Source: Zygnema cylindricum
Taxonomy: Eukaryota; Streptophyta; Zygnematophyceae; Zygnematales; Zygnemataceae
Length of the DNA stretch: 64,000 bases
Reading direction: 5' to 3'
NCBI GenBank assembly: GCA_037447655.1
Contig: JBBHKE010001197.1
Coordinates: 208,547 to 272,546, forward strand
Position numbers and translations under genes: made by a program. The notes under the pieces are model-generated. The model saw nothing but the letters and a program-made list of their open reading frames with translations, was not told where the DNA came from and made no database searches. Positions 34,536 through 45,902 of this stretch are shown piece by piece. Positions within the stretch are counted from its first letter, which is position 1. The number at the start of each line of letters is the position of its first letter.

Positions 34536-34735
34536 GGAATCCCACCATGGTATAATGGAGTGAGGTTTTGTGCAACAACATTTTCTCCAACGGAGGAGGC
34601 AAACAATGGGGACAAGAGCGTGTCCAAAAAAAGGAAAAAGAAGGAGACACCTCTCATACCTATCGCCACGGCACCCGGGGTGGCGACCCTAAAGACGGAG
34701 AAAATAATGTTCAAATGTGGGAATTTTGAAATTTT
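34536..34735 (+). pseudogene. Copia-2b gag fragment
   Basis: NGVRFCATTFSPTEEANNGDKSVSKK and KETPLIPIATAPGVATLK match Copia-2 gag. It then jumps, within a few bases of 34735, to the protease region (VKGKTSILTFSNVLY), so about 0.8 kb including the zinc knuckle and the DSGA motif is deleted. Confidence 0.82.
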
Positions 34736-36364
34736 TAGTAAAAGGTAAGACTTCTATACTCACCTTCTCGAATGTACTCTACTTTCCTCAAGTGAGTAAA
34801 AATCTTGTCTCTACTTCTGTATTGGATTATAAGGAATTTGATACCTTCAATAGAAAGGGATTATTTACAGCTAAAAATAGGGATGAAGTTAACTTCGCAA
34901 CAGATGGAATGTTTATGCTTAACACGTGTAATGAAAAGAAGAATGCTTACTATGTTGGTTTCCCAAACTTGATGATTTGGCATAAGCGGGTGGGGCATGT
35001 ACCTTTTGTTAGGTTGAGGGAAATGAAGAATCTTGGGTTAGTAGAAGGAATTGAGCTTGGGGAAAATGAAATGATGGATGATTATAGTGGCTGTGCTCAA
35101 GGAATGGCTCATAGACTCCCCTTTCCAAAAACATCCACATATACAGGTGAGAAAGTACTAGATCTAGTCCACAAAGAAATCTGGGAACCAGCAAAAGTAC
35201 CTTCGGTCGGAGGGTAGAGGTATATAATGACAATCACTGATGACTGGTCTAGATACTTTAGAGTCTACTTTATATAAACAAATTTTTAAGCACCAACTTA
35301 CATCAACAAATATAAAGCCTGGCATGAGAACTTGCACGGAACCCCCATTAAAAGGATAAAGAGTAATAATGGAGGAGAATATACCTCTAAGGATTTTGAG
35401 GATTACTTGAGGGATGAGGGAGTTCACCATAAAAAAATTGTACCGTATAATCCTGAAAAAAATGTTTTAGTTGAAAGGTTGAGCCGGACTCTAGGAGATA
35501 GTATATTTAGTATGTTGGCTGACAAGAAGGTAAAAATAAGGTTTTGGGCAGAAGCCATGAATTGTGCTAGCTCCATTAAGAATAGAGTCCTTACCTTAGC
35601 CGTAAAAGGAATGACACCTGATGAGAGATGGGTTTAAAGGAAACTAGATGTTTCTCACCTGAAAGTATTTGATATTCAAGTTTACAATCTTGATACGGAT
35701 AGGAAAAACTGTAAACCAGACGCTAAAAGGAAACTTGAATATTTTGTGGGATATGATGAGGTTGTTAAAGGATATACAATCTATGACATAGCAAAACAAG
35801 ATATCATTCTAGTAAAGCACCTAGTTGTAATGGATGAAGGGAAGTCATTTGATCCCTTCAAATTCGCCAAGAAGATAAGAATCAATTTTGACTCTAAGAG
35901 TGAGGAGGACTCGGACCTTCTCCAAAGAGACATGAGTGAAAAAGTGATTGCATATTTAGGGGAGATCCAAGATAGGGGAGATATATCAAAATCTCTCCAT
36001 ATCTCTAAACATTCCCACGAGACAGAGGAGGAGGAGGCAGAACAAGCTTCCATGGATAGGGGAGCCGATGAGACAGTGAGGAGGAAACCGAGACTACCCT
36101 CCAATCCAACTTTGGACTATGACGGAGGACAAAGAAGCATCAAAAGGCTATAGGAAAATATGCCATTCACAAGGTAACTAAGCTGTCTCACCTTGATGAG
36201 CCTCAGTCATACTCTAATTCAATGAACAGTCCGGAGAAAGACAGTTCGGTTAGAGCCATAAATGATGAGATGACCTCCAACATGGAAGAGAATACTTGGG
36301 AGTTAGTGGATTGTCCTCCAAACATAAAACCAATTGGGTACAAATGGGTGTTTAAATTGAAACT
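34736..36364 (+). pseudogene. Copia-2b protease end, integrase and RT start
   Basis: VLYFPQVSKNLVSTSVLD, MIWHKRVGHVPFVRLREM, CAQGMAHRLPFPK, then a stop (35215-35217), ITDDWSRYFRVYF, KSNNGGEYTSKDF (the first Asp of the usual SDNGGEY is Asn), VERLSRTLGDS, WAEAMNC, YDEVVKGYTIYD, an acidic linker, and RT start YKWVFKLKLD. It is cut at 36364 by Copia-6. Confidence 0.88.
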
Positions 36365-37033
36365 TGATACGAATAAGAGTCAATCGTAATGCGCTCACAA
36401 ATACTTAAATGTCTTAATGCGGAAGCGAAACTGAGATCAAATCAAACATTATAGCACGTTGAAAGCTTATAATCCAAGATAGAAAGAAATTAAATACTCA
36501 TTAACATAAGCTCATATTAACTCAATCCTTAAACATTACACTTCTCTTAATTCATTCCTCCTTAATTGACTCTTGATTGATTCCTAAATTGTTATATGTA
36601 ACTCACACGATGGCTTTTTATACTAAGTTGTAGAAACAATCTAGAACAGTAACTCTAGAAGTGTCTAAATGTCCTTAGACGTATATGTGGTACAAAACAA
36701 AATGAAACTACTACAAACCAAACTGACAATCTTGTACGACAAATTTAATTTATGCGAAACGAACATACTAGATGTACGTCGGGTGAAATAAAACATCCCG
36801 AAGTACTAATCTAGAACCTAACCGAAACGAAATCAAATCTAATGGTGTACGTGTGAAAAGTGCACGCACGAAATAATAAATCAAACTGTATGAAACAAAA
36901 CCGAATTCGCAAACCAACGCACAGAGTACTAAATGAAACCAAACTAAATATGAGAAGTGACGAGAGACCAAATCTAAACCACACTAAAAACGAACCAACG
37001 TAAACGTAGATTTTAAAATTGTATGTCCTAACA
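36365..37033 (-). repeat. Copia-6 3' LTR
   Basis: On the minus strand it starts TGTTAGGACA and ends CGTATCA. It differs from the 5' LTR at scattered positions. The polypurine tract CATTGAGAGGGGGAT lies next to it (37048-37034). Confidence 0.93.
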
Positions 37034-37076
37034 ATCCCCCTCTCAATGTTGAATCTACACTAAATCATAACCAAAC

Positions 37077-38375
37077 TCAAAAGAATCCTAACTTAGGCCT
37101 TCCTCTCACAAAGACATCATACATAGCAGCTTTAGTTAACATGTCAGCTGCTTCTTCACTCGTAGGTACAAAAATGAACTTAATCTCACCAGCATTAACT
37201 AAATCTCTCACAAAATGCCATTGAATCCTAATGTGCTTAGTCCTCTTATAAAACATTGGATTCTTAGCCAATGCAATGCTAGACATACTATTTGAGAACA
37301 ACTTCTTACACTTAATTATAATTGCCAACTCACTTAACATTTCTCTTAACCAAATTGAAGCTTTGGCAGCATGGCAAGCCGCCATATATTCGGCCTCCGT
37401 TGAACTCAAGGCCACCGTAGGTTGAAGTCTCGAACTCCACGAAATCGCACCTCCACATAAAACAAAAGCGTAACCGGATGTTGACTTTCCCGTGTCGAAG
37501 TCTCCACCCCAATCGGAATCACAATATCCAAAAAAATCTAACTGTGAATCTGCCTTATAAACTAAACCATAACTTAAGGTTCCAACCAAATATCTAAAAA
37601 TCCTTTTAACACTCTCCCAATGACACTTCTTAGGTGCTTAACAATACTTGCTCACAATGCTAACAGCAGCTGAAATATCTGGTCTAGTTCGAACACTAAG
37701 GTACATCAAACAACCAACGGCTTCTCTATAAGGTACATCAATTGTTGGCTCACTTTATGCTTTACTCAACTGAACTCTAGGATCCAAAGGTGTACTTAAA
37801 GGCTTAACATTCAGCATAGAGAACTTAGCTAAGAATTCCTTACAATATTGATCTTGACTAAGTTTCAAAGAACCAAACTTATCTCTTATCACCTCAATAC
37901 CAAGAATGTACTTAGTTTCTCCTAAATCCGTAACTTTGACGAATTTACTAAGAAAACATTTCAATTCTTGATTCCTTTCAAGACTATCTGAAATCATAAT
38001 AAAATCATCAACATACACACTAAAAATAATTTGATCAACTCCTTCTCCTTTCACATAAACACCTAAATCTGAAAACGTACGAACAAAGCCAAAATCCAAA
38101 AGTACCTTATGAAGACGAGTGTACCATGTCCTTGGAGCTTGCTTAAGTCCATAGAGCGACTTCTTCAACTTCCACACATGTCCAAGTTTGCCCGAAACTC
38201 CTTCTGGAATCTTCATATAAACTTCTTCTTCCAATTCTCCGTTTAGAAAAGCAATTTCGACATCCATTTGGTGGATATGCTTTCTCTTAGCAGCAGCAAT
38301 CGCAATAATCATCCTTAAACTATCAAACTTAACTACAGGTGCATATGTTTCTGTATAATCTATACCTTCTTTCTG
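37077..38375 (-). pseudogene. Copia-6 reverse transcriptase and RNase H
   Basis: Minus strand, one frame. RT blocks: GIDYTETYAPVVKFDSLRM, HQMDVEIAFLNGELEEEV, SLYGLKQAPRTWY, YVDD (38015-38004), KYILGIEVIRD. RNase H blocks: DSDWGGDFDTGKSTSGYAF, GGAISWSSRLQPTVALSSTEAEY, KRTKHIRIQW and EEAADMLTK, ending RPKLGFF at TGA 37079-37077. Only two stops are seen (about 37757 and 37640). The N-terminus is cut by the gap at 38376. Confidence 0.92.
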
Positions 38376-38385
38376 NNNNNNNNNN
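38376..38385. other. Assembly gap (10 N)
   Basis: Ten N separate minus-strand Copia-6 RT from a plus-strand copia tail. The true distance and linkage are unknown. Confidence 0.99.
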
Positions 38386-39701
38386 CGGAGCCGAAGAAAG
38401 ATATAAAGATAAATCTGGATCTTTTATGATTTTTACATGGTAATTAAAGATGTGAGGGGAATAAAAGATCAGTTAGAAATTAAAGTCTGGCGTGAAGAGG
38501 GACGTTTTTTAATCGAATCCCCTTCCGTGTATAGTGAGATGGTAGCAGATATGATGACCAAACCTGTGCCTTCCCCTAAGCTAATTTTTTGCAGGGAGAA
38601 GTGCGGTCTGAAATTAAAGATTGACTAGAAAATAAGGGGAGTGTAGAAATTAATGGTACATTTTTAGTATTTTCTAGGTCTAAATAGAAATATAGAAAGA
38701 AGCCGAGGCAGTCTACCTCTAACTTCTCTCTCCAAACTCTCAAACTTGTCGCAGTCACTGAGAAATTGGAGAGGGAGCTAGAGCCATGGCTACCTAGGCT
38801 ATCCAGAGGTTTACGGGAAATTTATATAAGTTAAAGGGTTTATTTTATCTAAAATATATGTGCCAGCCGCAGGATTTGATCCCTGCACCTACCGGCCGGC
38901 AGACAGCAGATAGCTGGTAGCCTTAGCCGTTAAGTCTAGGACTAGTGTTACGTAGTATATAGTTTGATATTTATTTGAACATGTATACGTAGGATTAATC
39001 ATTTAACTGTAATTTATTACGGGATACATAGATCCAGTAATGTGTAAAGTACGGATTACGGTACGGACAGAAAATCAATACCGCGCATTTATTACTTAAT
39101 TGAAACGAATGCCGCGCAAGTATTTACTACGGCTACGATTAAATCCTGATTTAATCAGACGGCCGGAATTTGCGCCGAGATCGCGGAAGAAGATTTCGGC
39201 GGTTTGTGGCCATCGCCACATCGGATGACACGTGGCGAAATTACATTGGATCGTGGAATCTCCGGAGATTATGGCGCCGAATCCGGATATGACATGTGTC
39301 GACATTTAGGCCATGTCGTACAATGTCCGTACCTAAAGTACACCTGCAGCTGTTCTTTTGCGTACAAAACTGTATTCTGATTGGTTTTGTACATCATTAG
39401 ATAGAGTTTGTGAGAGAGATAGGACTTAGAAAAATTAGGAGGTAGGACCCTCTCTCCCAGAGAGATTTTGTAAAAAAGGTCAACTTTGACCCTCCATAAC
39501 TTAGTGCTCAGGGGAACAAATTCAAAGATTCTTTTTGCTATCGACTCAGGGGAGTCTTGCCTTCACAGGGGTGCAGGTGGTCAGAGTTTTTGTCTACCAA
39601 GGTGGCAGTTATTTTTGCTGAAACACAAAGGGGTCAGGATTATCCTAGGGGCTTCTTGGAAGCTGTCCACTCTGAGGAGTTATGGATGTTGGCTTTTAAC
39701 T
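38386..39701 (+). mobile_element. Copia-2c: pol tail plus 3' LTR
   Basis: The RNase H terminus SEMVADMMTKPVPSPKLIFC and a TAG are followed by AATAAGGGGAG and an LTR starting TGTAGAAATT at 38642. The LTR has the group layout: B-box-like antisense site near 38880, CACGTGG near 39230, GTAC cores, and a degenerate ATGGATGTTGGC end about 39682-39701. No target duplication was found; the left side is cut by the gap. Confidence 0.78.
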
Positions 39702-40484
39702 TAGGGTACTTTCGCATGTGCTTAAGTTACAATTATTTTCTGTCCCTTTCCTCCATAACTTAGAAAAAAATGATAAAATCAGCAGTCGTACCAAATATTT
39801 GAAATTTCCACCGTAAAAATTGCGTTACCTTTAAACTTTATACGTATAGTGGTTTGTAGTTTATCGCGATGCAATTTGTTGTTTAGCGTATTTTGAGCCA
39901 TTTTCGCGTCCTTTCAACACATGTTCAAACTTTACGTCAAATCACCTCGCGAAGTGACTTGAAAAAAAGTCCAATAAGACGAGTGAATAGGCAGTCGCTG
40001 TCGCACGTGCCGGGAGTTTTTTACAATTTTTGTATGCGGAGTTCCAAAAAAACACACTGCACGTTTTCAGCCTGTGGGTATTGTTTTCCGTGCGGTGATT
40101 TTTGTACAGGGGCCGTCTCTCTCAAACACACGTGTCTTCACACATACGGAGTAGGAAAAACATTGGGCACCAGTCGGCAAGTGGGAAAACGAAAAACGAA
40201 ACCCCATTTTTGTGCGATAGTGAAAGGTAATTTAGAGTTTCGATTCGTCGACAATGTGGCGTACGGACATTACGAAGTCACAAAAATTACACAACGTCCG
40301 GAGAGACGCCTCAAATTGAAGCCGAGTGGAAGTTTCGCCTCATTTTGTGTGCCACTTCATCTGTCACATTGTTTCATAGACGTCTACGTAAGTCACTTTT
40401 TTAGGTAAAAAGTTATTTGCGTTTACATCCGAATGCTCTGAAAGTTATAAGAAGAATCTTCCATAAAAAACAAATTAACAAGAC
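39702..40484. other. Unassigned sequence
   Basis: No transposon terminus or protein family recognised. A 171-codon plus-strand frame (39893-40408) starts at TTG and has no recognisable motif or codon pattern, so it is not called a gene. Confidence 0.5.
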
Positions 40485-40487
40485 TAA

Positions 40488-41264
40488 GGGTATGTCCCAT
40501 GTACTCGTAACTTAGCGAACTTACTTTGTATTCTAGCGCGAATGCGCCGAACCCCGTTTTTAAGTGTGCCTATGTGTAAGAACGTAATCGTAACTTACGT
40601 TTGTGATTATTGTATACGTCGACAATACCTGTGACGGTTGTCAACGTCTACAATCTGTGTGGTCGCACGTTTTTTTTTGGAACTGCTTATGACGTCGCAT
40701 GTCTTACCGTGACATTGTAGACGTACCGCATTCCAGCCTGTGCAGTTTCACGGGTGAAGAAGATGCAATTTGCCTTCGCGTCGCCTGTCCGGTCGACGAG
40801 AAATGACATTGGAATTTCGAGATCCTTGCAAAAAAGAAATTCGTACAGGATGAAATCAGACAAAACCAAACAAATTGTGTGCTTTTCTTAGTCGTATTAA
40901 AGGCAAACGGACAAAACATAGCGAATTTTGTACTTTTCTTTGTCTTTGGAAATCGTATGAAAATTTTTGAGAATCGCGGCACGTGCGAATATATGGTCCT
41001 ATTTGTTTATCGAAAATACCTAGTTTTAAAACACATCGCGCATGTGTTTTAAACGTAGGTTTGAAGATGACGTTTTTTGTCGTGGAAGTGGGTCGAAAAA
41101 CACAAGACGACACATTTTCGTACATCCTAAGTTCGAGGATGACGCAGGTTGTACTCTATAAATTTGCGATTCTTTCGTACGGTTTTAGCTTAGGCAGTAC
41201 GGCAATAAGTTTTACAGGAAAACGACAGAAAAAAACCCTTACTTATGCACATGGGGACATACCC
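40488..41264. mobile_element. Harbinger-like MITE (777 bp)
   Basis: Ends are GGGTATGTCCCATGT and, reverse-complemented, GGGTATGTCCCCATGT. TAA flanks both sides (40485-40487, 41265-41267), matching the TWA duplication and GG-start of PIF/Harbinger elements. No transposase is encoded. An interior palindrome lies at 41018-41060. Confidence 0.75.
41018..41060. repeat. Perfect-stem palindrome inside the MITE
   Basis: ACCTA, then TTTTAAAACACAT, a CGCGC centre, ATGTGTTTTAAA and TAGGT form a hairpin of about 18 bp per arm with one small mismatch. Confidence 0.85.
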
Positions 41265-41396
41265 TAAGTTTCGGTTACATTTTTTTTAGAGACTGTTTTT
41301 TTTCGTGTGTAATACCACGAAAAGTTTGATTTCAAATTCCTCACAATCCTCTCTTCTCTCCCTTCTCGAAAAGAACTTATCAGTCTTTGGAATCGA

Positions 41397-41783
41397 ATGG
41401 TACGACACGATTCCGAACACTATCAACAATCTTCTTCCTTGACCGTCAAAAAAAAATCCACAAAGTCCACAAAAATCTTCGAAAGTGAGTCGATTTATTG
41501 CTTTTTCCCAAACGACGAAACCTCCGGAGTCATTCTCTGAAGAAAACGCCTAAAATGCAAGTTCTCCGAATATCCTTTCCGAATCAAATGTTTGGAAAAC
41601 AGAAGAAGACGAGAGTGCGACCGTCGCGAGATCTTTTTCGGCGAGATACCGAGAAAATAAATTAAATCGATTTCAAATATCGGAAGATCTTTTCGACATT
41701 CGAATGTTCCTAATACAGTCGGAGCTTTTTTGCCCGTAGATTGGGAGGATGATTACGATCTTCACGAAGAGGAAGGAGACGAA

Positions 41784-41789
<6 letters not shown>
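41397..41789 (+). CDS. Possible small two-exon gene of unknown function
   Basis: ATG 41397 opens 29 codons (MVRHDSEHYQQSSSLTVKKK, then basic) up to a strong donor GTGAGT at 41485. An acceptor CCCGTAG at 41733-41739, after a T-rich run, continues in phase to NWEDDYDLHEEEGDEF and TAA (41787-41789). The product would be 45 residues, basic then strongly acidic. A CT-rich leader lies at 41340-41370. I recognise no family. It may equally be chance, or the exon choice may be wrong. Confidence 0.2.

Positions 41790-41819
<30 letters not shown>
41789..41819. repeat. (TA)n microsatellite
   Basis: About 15 perfect TA units, beginning in the stop codon of the possible small gene. Confidence 0.95.
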
Positions 41820-41820
<1 letters not shown>

Positions 41821-43229
41821 TTTTAGCATTTTAGGTCCTATTTATACGATTAGGTGTTATTTATTTGTACGTATATTTGTGGTCTTAGTCTCAGTTCTTT
41901 GGGATTCGTCAAAGTTTAAATCATTCGAAGAAACGAAAGTCGTTGTATTTGAATCAAAACGAGTGGGTTTAGTTCAGTTTTACTATTGTCTCTACTTTTG
42001 TTCTGTAATTTCTAGCCTCCGTTTTCAACTTGAGGTTTAGATCGTTATATTGGTGTGTGTTTTGTTTTAACCTGCAGGTTAGTTTTTTACAGGTTCATTT
42101 TTCTTGCCGCTTTGTTTTTTTTTTTTTTTTTTATTAGCATAGGTCACATTAGGTTATTTGAGTAAATCCCTAAAAACCGACTTAGTTTTATTGTCGTATT
42201 AAGTTTTCGGGTCCAATATATACCATTTCTGGTCAACTAGTATTTTTTAAGTTATTATTAACTTATTGCAGAAAAAAGGAAACTTAGAAAAGGAGATAAT
42301 GTAGAAAGCGATTTGGATAAGTAAGTGCATTTGCAGTTTTGCTTGAGAAAACAAAATAAGTTTTATGTGATTAAAACCTCCTTGCCTTGCGTAACAATCG
42401 TATTTTTTTTCTTTTCAAGAAGTAGAAAATTTGCTTTACATTGATATGAAATAAAAGACACGATAATGATTGCCGTTTAATTTAATGTAGATTTTGTAAA
42501 AATAGTGTTGACATAGATAAGAAATAAATTGCTTGAAATTTAAAAATGCTATTATTTTTCTTTTGACAATGTAAAAATGGTTGAAAGTTCTAATTGCACT
42601 TCATAACAAAATTTTACTTTCTTTTTCTTTTTCTGGAAGCTTTGACAACCAGCTGAATGTCTCTGTAAAACAAAATAAACTCTTCGCATTTTATTTATTT
42701 TTTACCTTTTTTTTCTAATTTGAGTCTTTTTTTATGAGGAAGACAATAAATTATAAATTAGAATCAACAAACTTTATTAGTACAGGGTTTTTGTAGAGGT
42801 TTTTGATGCTAAAGCATCTGAGTGCAAGACACGATTTTGATTTTTTCTCTTAAGGTAAAAGTTTGTTTATTGCAAGAGTTAAGCATTCGATGTTGTAAAC
42901 AAACTGAAGACACTTAAACTCTGTGGTTTATAAATATGATATGAGTGGGTGTTTCTCTCGGAACACGACAATATTAGTGGTTCACCTTCATAATTTTTAT
43001 CATTTGTATTTGCAGGACCCTCACAGGATAAATTAAAAAGCACGATGGTAAAATATTTGAGTCCGGGGGTACAAAAAGGGTGGCATGGCCAAACCTGAAA
43101 ACTTACAAGCAGGGCAATAAAAAACAAACACATAAAAATGGCAAGTAGAACAAAAGCACCTAATCTCAAAATGAAAAGCACAGCAACTCACAAAACCAAA
43201 ACTACAACCCCTAACCCCAACTCAATTAA
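41820..43229. other. A/T-rich intergenic region
   Basis: Many T and A homopolymers, and no convincing frame. The minus-strand frame at 42879-43181 is hydrophobic but without family signals. It may be the 3' untranslated tail of the neighbouring non-LTR copy. Confidence 0.5.
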
Positions 43230-45042
43230 ATATCTATGAAAAGCAACTCTGTAAATCCCCCCAGCCCGGGGGGACACTTGGAGGGAATTCCGGAACACGT
43301 CGGCGATCCATAATCGCAATAGTTGATCGAAGGAGAATAGAAGCTTGCACTCGCTCTAAAGCCACAAATAACCGCTGACAATAAAAAGAAATAAGGACTG
43401 AAGGAGGATGACGATAAAAAGAAGTAAGGACTGAAGGAGGAGGGATCCCAGGTCCTCGTCGCTCGAAATCACATCAAGCGCAAATACAAAGAAACTTGTC
43501 CAACGCAACACCCAAAAAAGCAAAGATCTCGACCGCCATCGGAATAAAGTCATTCATAGGGTTCTGGTGGGCATAATCACACACCTTTGCTTTAGCGGCA
43601 TCACGAGCCGCCACCCCAACATGTTGATCCGCATGACCAACGACTATAGCCGAAGTAGGGTTCCCCAAAACTATATCACCAAAAATGCAGCGTGGTGCAA
43701 GCAAAACATAATCAATCCAGCGAGAGGGAATAATATGAGAAACCTCCCAAGGCACAGAAAAGCCCCCCTCCAAAGCGATAGTCGCAATATTGTTGCGAAT
43801 AGTGTCGTTTGCTTGGATGAATTCTCCCCCATGGGAGCATTGAAGCAAATCGACACCATCGGGCCCAAAGACACGACCACGGGCGCAAACTAGAGAGCCA
43901 AGTAAAGGAGGATGCTGGAAACCCAGGCGAAACCGGAGGGCGGTGGTGAAGTAAGCAGGTGAGAATCGAAGAGTGGACAAAATAGGTGTAGCAAATAGCC
44001 AAGACCAAAACCAGGTCCAACACAAGAGAGAAGACAAGCACGCAAAGAATCACAAGGAAGCGCCTCGAGAAACTCGAATTTAATGGCGGCGAAAACCCGA
44101 TCGGAAATCGATTCTTGGACACACTCAAAGGATTTCGTAATAAGGGTGGAAAAAATCGGCACATCCACTAAGGCATGAGGAGGAAGAGAATGTGACGCGT
44201 CCAATAGAAACCGCTGGAAGGCGAACTCACCGTTTAAAACCTAGGTGACCACAGTGGCTAGAACAGGGGTGTCCCAAGCCAAGAAGCGGGAAACAAGAGG
44301 GGAGGCAATAAGGCACTAACTTCCCAAATAGGCAGCGGGAGAAACACAGACAATCGATAATAGACCTAATTCCCCTGCATAGACAAGGAGGGATACCTGA
44401 ATGCGGGCCGAAGGCGCAAACTCACGATCGAATGCCCCACAACCTAAGAGAGTGTGAAAGATGTCCATGAGGCGATCATCAAAGGATGAGAGAGATGAGA
44501 CAAACATCGTGGTGGGAGGGGGAGGACGAGTAAGGTAAAAAGAGTTGTGGGGGAAACACCTAGTTATCATAACAAAATTCACTTGGTATTGGGAAGGTGA
44601 GGAAAGTCTTCCACGTGGGGCAAATCTGTTTGTAGAGCATCATCAAGAAATTGGGTCACAAAAGTATTCGAACCTAGGGGGCAACCCAACACACGAATGC
44701 CATCGGAGGGAGGAGGAGGAGTTTGAAAACCAAGAGGGGGAGTAAAGGAAAGTGGAAAATCCTGAGGGGACCAAATAACACCCTTCGAAGGTTAGAATGA
44801 AAGGTTAAGTTCGGCTAAACGTTCCCTGAAAAAATTATACGTCGGCACGACTTGATCCTTAGCCCCAAAATGTGGATACCATCTGTAACCCATGGGAAAA
44901 GGCAAGAAGGGAAAGCGGTTGCGGAAGCACGAAGGGCTTGGTAATAGGCAAGGGCTAACAAAGGTCCACCAAAAGGGTCGCCTTGGCGAGTGCCCGTAGC
45001 AGTAGAGAGAGGAATGAGACCACCGTCAGCCGAGAAAGAAAG
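43230..45042 (-). pseudogene. Non-LTR retroelement copy B (minus strand)
   Basis: Minus-strand blocks in order: TGTRQGDPFGGPLLALAYY near 45000-44940, SLSSFDDRLMDIFH with YAGELGLLSIVCVSPAAYLGS (44582-44316), ATPILSTLRFSPAYFTTALRFRLG, LLQCSHGGE, PWEVSHIIPSRWIDYVLL, GDIVL, and the tail NDFIPMAVEIFAFLG. These match copy A at 14.6-16.3 kb block by block and fill in residues copy A has lost. The 5' part upstream of the RQGDP block is missing, and a YADD box is not recognisable. It is dead, but better preserved in the C-terminal domain. Confidence 0.78.
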
Positions 45043-45660
45043 TGTTGAAAAGTATTTTCTTGTTATTTGTCCTAGTCGCCACTTTAAGTCTACATATTTG
45101 TTGGAGTCACTAAAACTTAGGCTGCCATGGCTTCCTTCATGCGGTCAAGGAGAAACGCTAGAGAAAGAAGCAGATTAGCCTTTGACAAAAAGATATGTGA
45201 CCGGACCGGGATTTGATCTTGGTCCTACATAGTCATCGCCGATCAAACAATCATCCTCCTTATCTGCACAGTGGTAAATGAATCGTTATATATATAGGGT
45301 ATGATAGCTATATAAACAGTAACGCGTTAACAAATTCATTTAACAGAACCAAACTGACGAAGTGGCACATGTAAATTGACGAAATGCATAGACCCAAATC
45401 CTATCTTATAAAATACCTTGATCGAACGGTCATCGTTGCAGCAGCCAACCCCGAATGAATTCTTAGCAGCTTTCGGAGACAGTGTCACGCTATGCCACGT
45501 GGCAACCTATCACTAGACACCAAAGAAGACAAGAGGAGGAACCACGGCTCTCGAGCTGACAAGCGTCACCTAAAAGGCCATGTCATGCCGCATCACGTCG
45601 GCGCACCCAATTATATTTATTTGCATGGAAATGGTCCTTCAAAAAGGTCGCCACACTAAT
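45043..45660 (+). repeat. Partial LTR of the Copia-2 group
   Basis: It starts TGTTGAAAAG and has the group's early blocks (GTCACTAAAA, GCTGCCATGGC), the B-box-like antisense GGGATTTGATC near 45210, CCACGTGGCA near 45500 and GGCCATGTC. Similarity to the group stops at about 45660, before the TATA region, so the U5 side is missing. Confidence 0.7.
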
Positions 45661-45767
45661 TTATACTGGGGTATGTTGCGGTGGGGACAGTATCGTACAC
45701 ATTTCGGTTTGACGCCGTGGAATCCGCGAGCAGTTTAGATTCTGCCCGCGAAGTCGTCAGTCGCCGG

Positions 45768-45902
45768 GAATCTCGCAAACCGACTTACTTTGCCGGCCGG
45801 GATTTTCGCGAACCGACATACTTTGCCGGCCAGAATTTCTCGCGAAACGACTAAAATTGCTGCCCAAAGTATTTCACAAACCGACCTACTTCGCCGGTCG
45901 GA
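45768..45902. repeat. Four-copy tandem repeat, ~34 bp unit
   Basis: Units contain TCTCGCAAACCGACTTACTT then TGCCGGCCGG with variations: starts near 45768, 45801, 45834 and 45869. The third unit is the most diverged. It is G/C-rich compared with its surroundings. Confidence 0.85.

Noticed and set aside
39893-40408. 171-codon plus-strand frame
   Set aside because: Starts at TTG, no motif, no neighbour context; likely chance in A/T-poor sequence.
42879-43181. Hydrophobic minus-strand frame
   Set aside because: Probably 3' flank of the non-LTR copy; no family signal.
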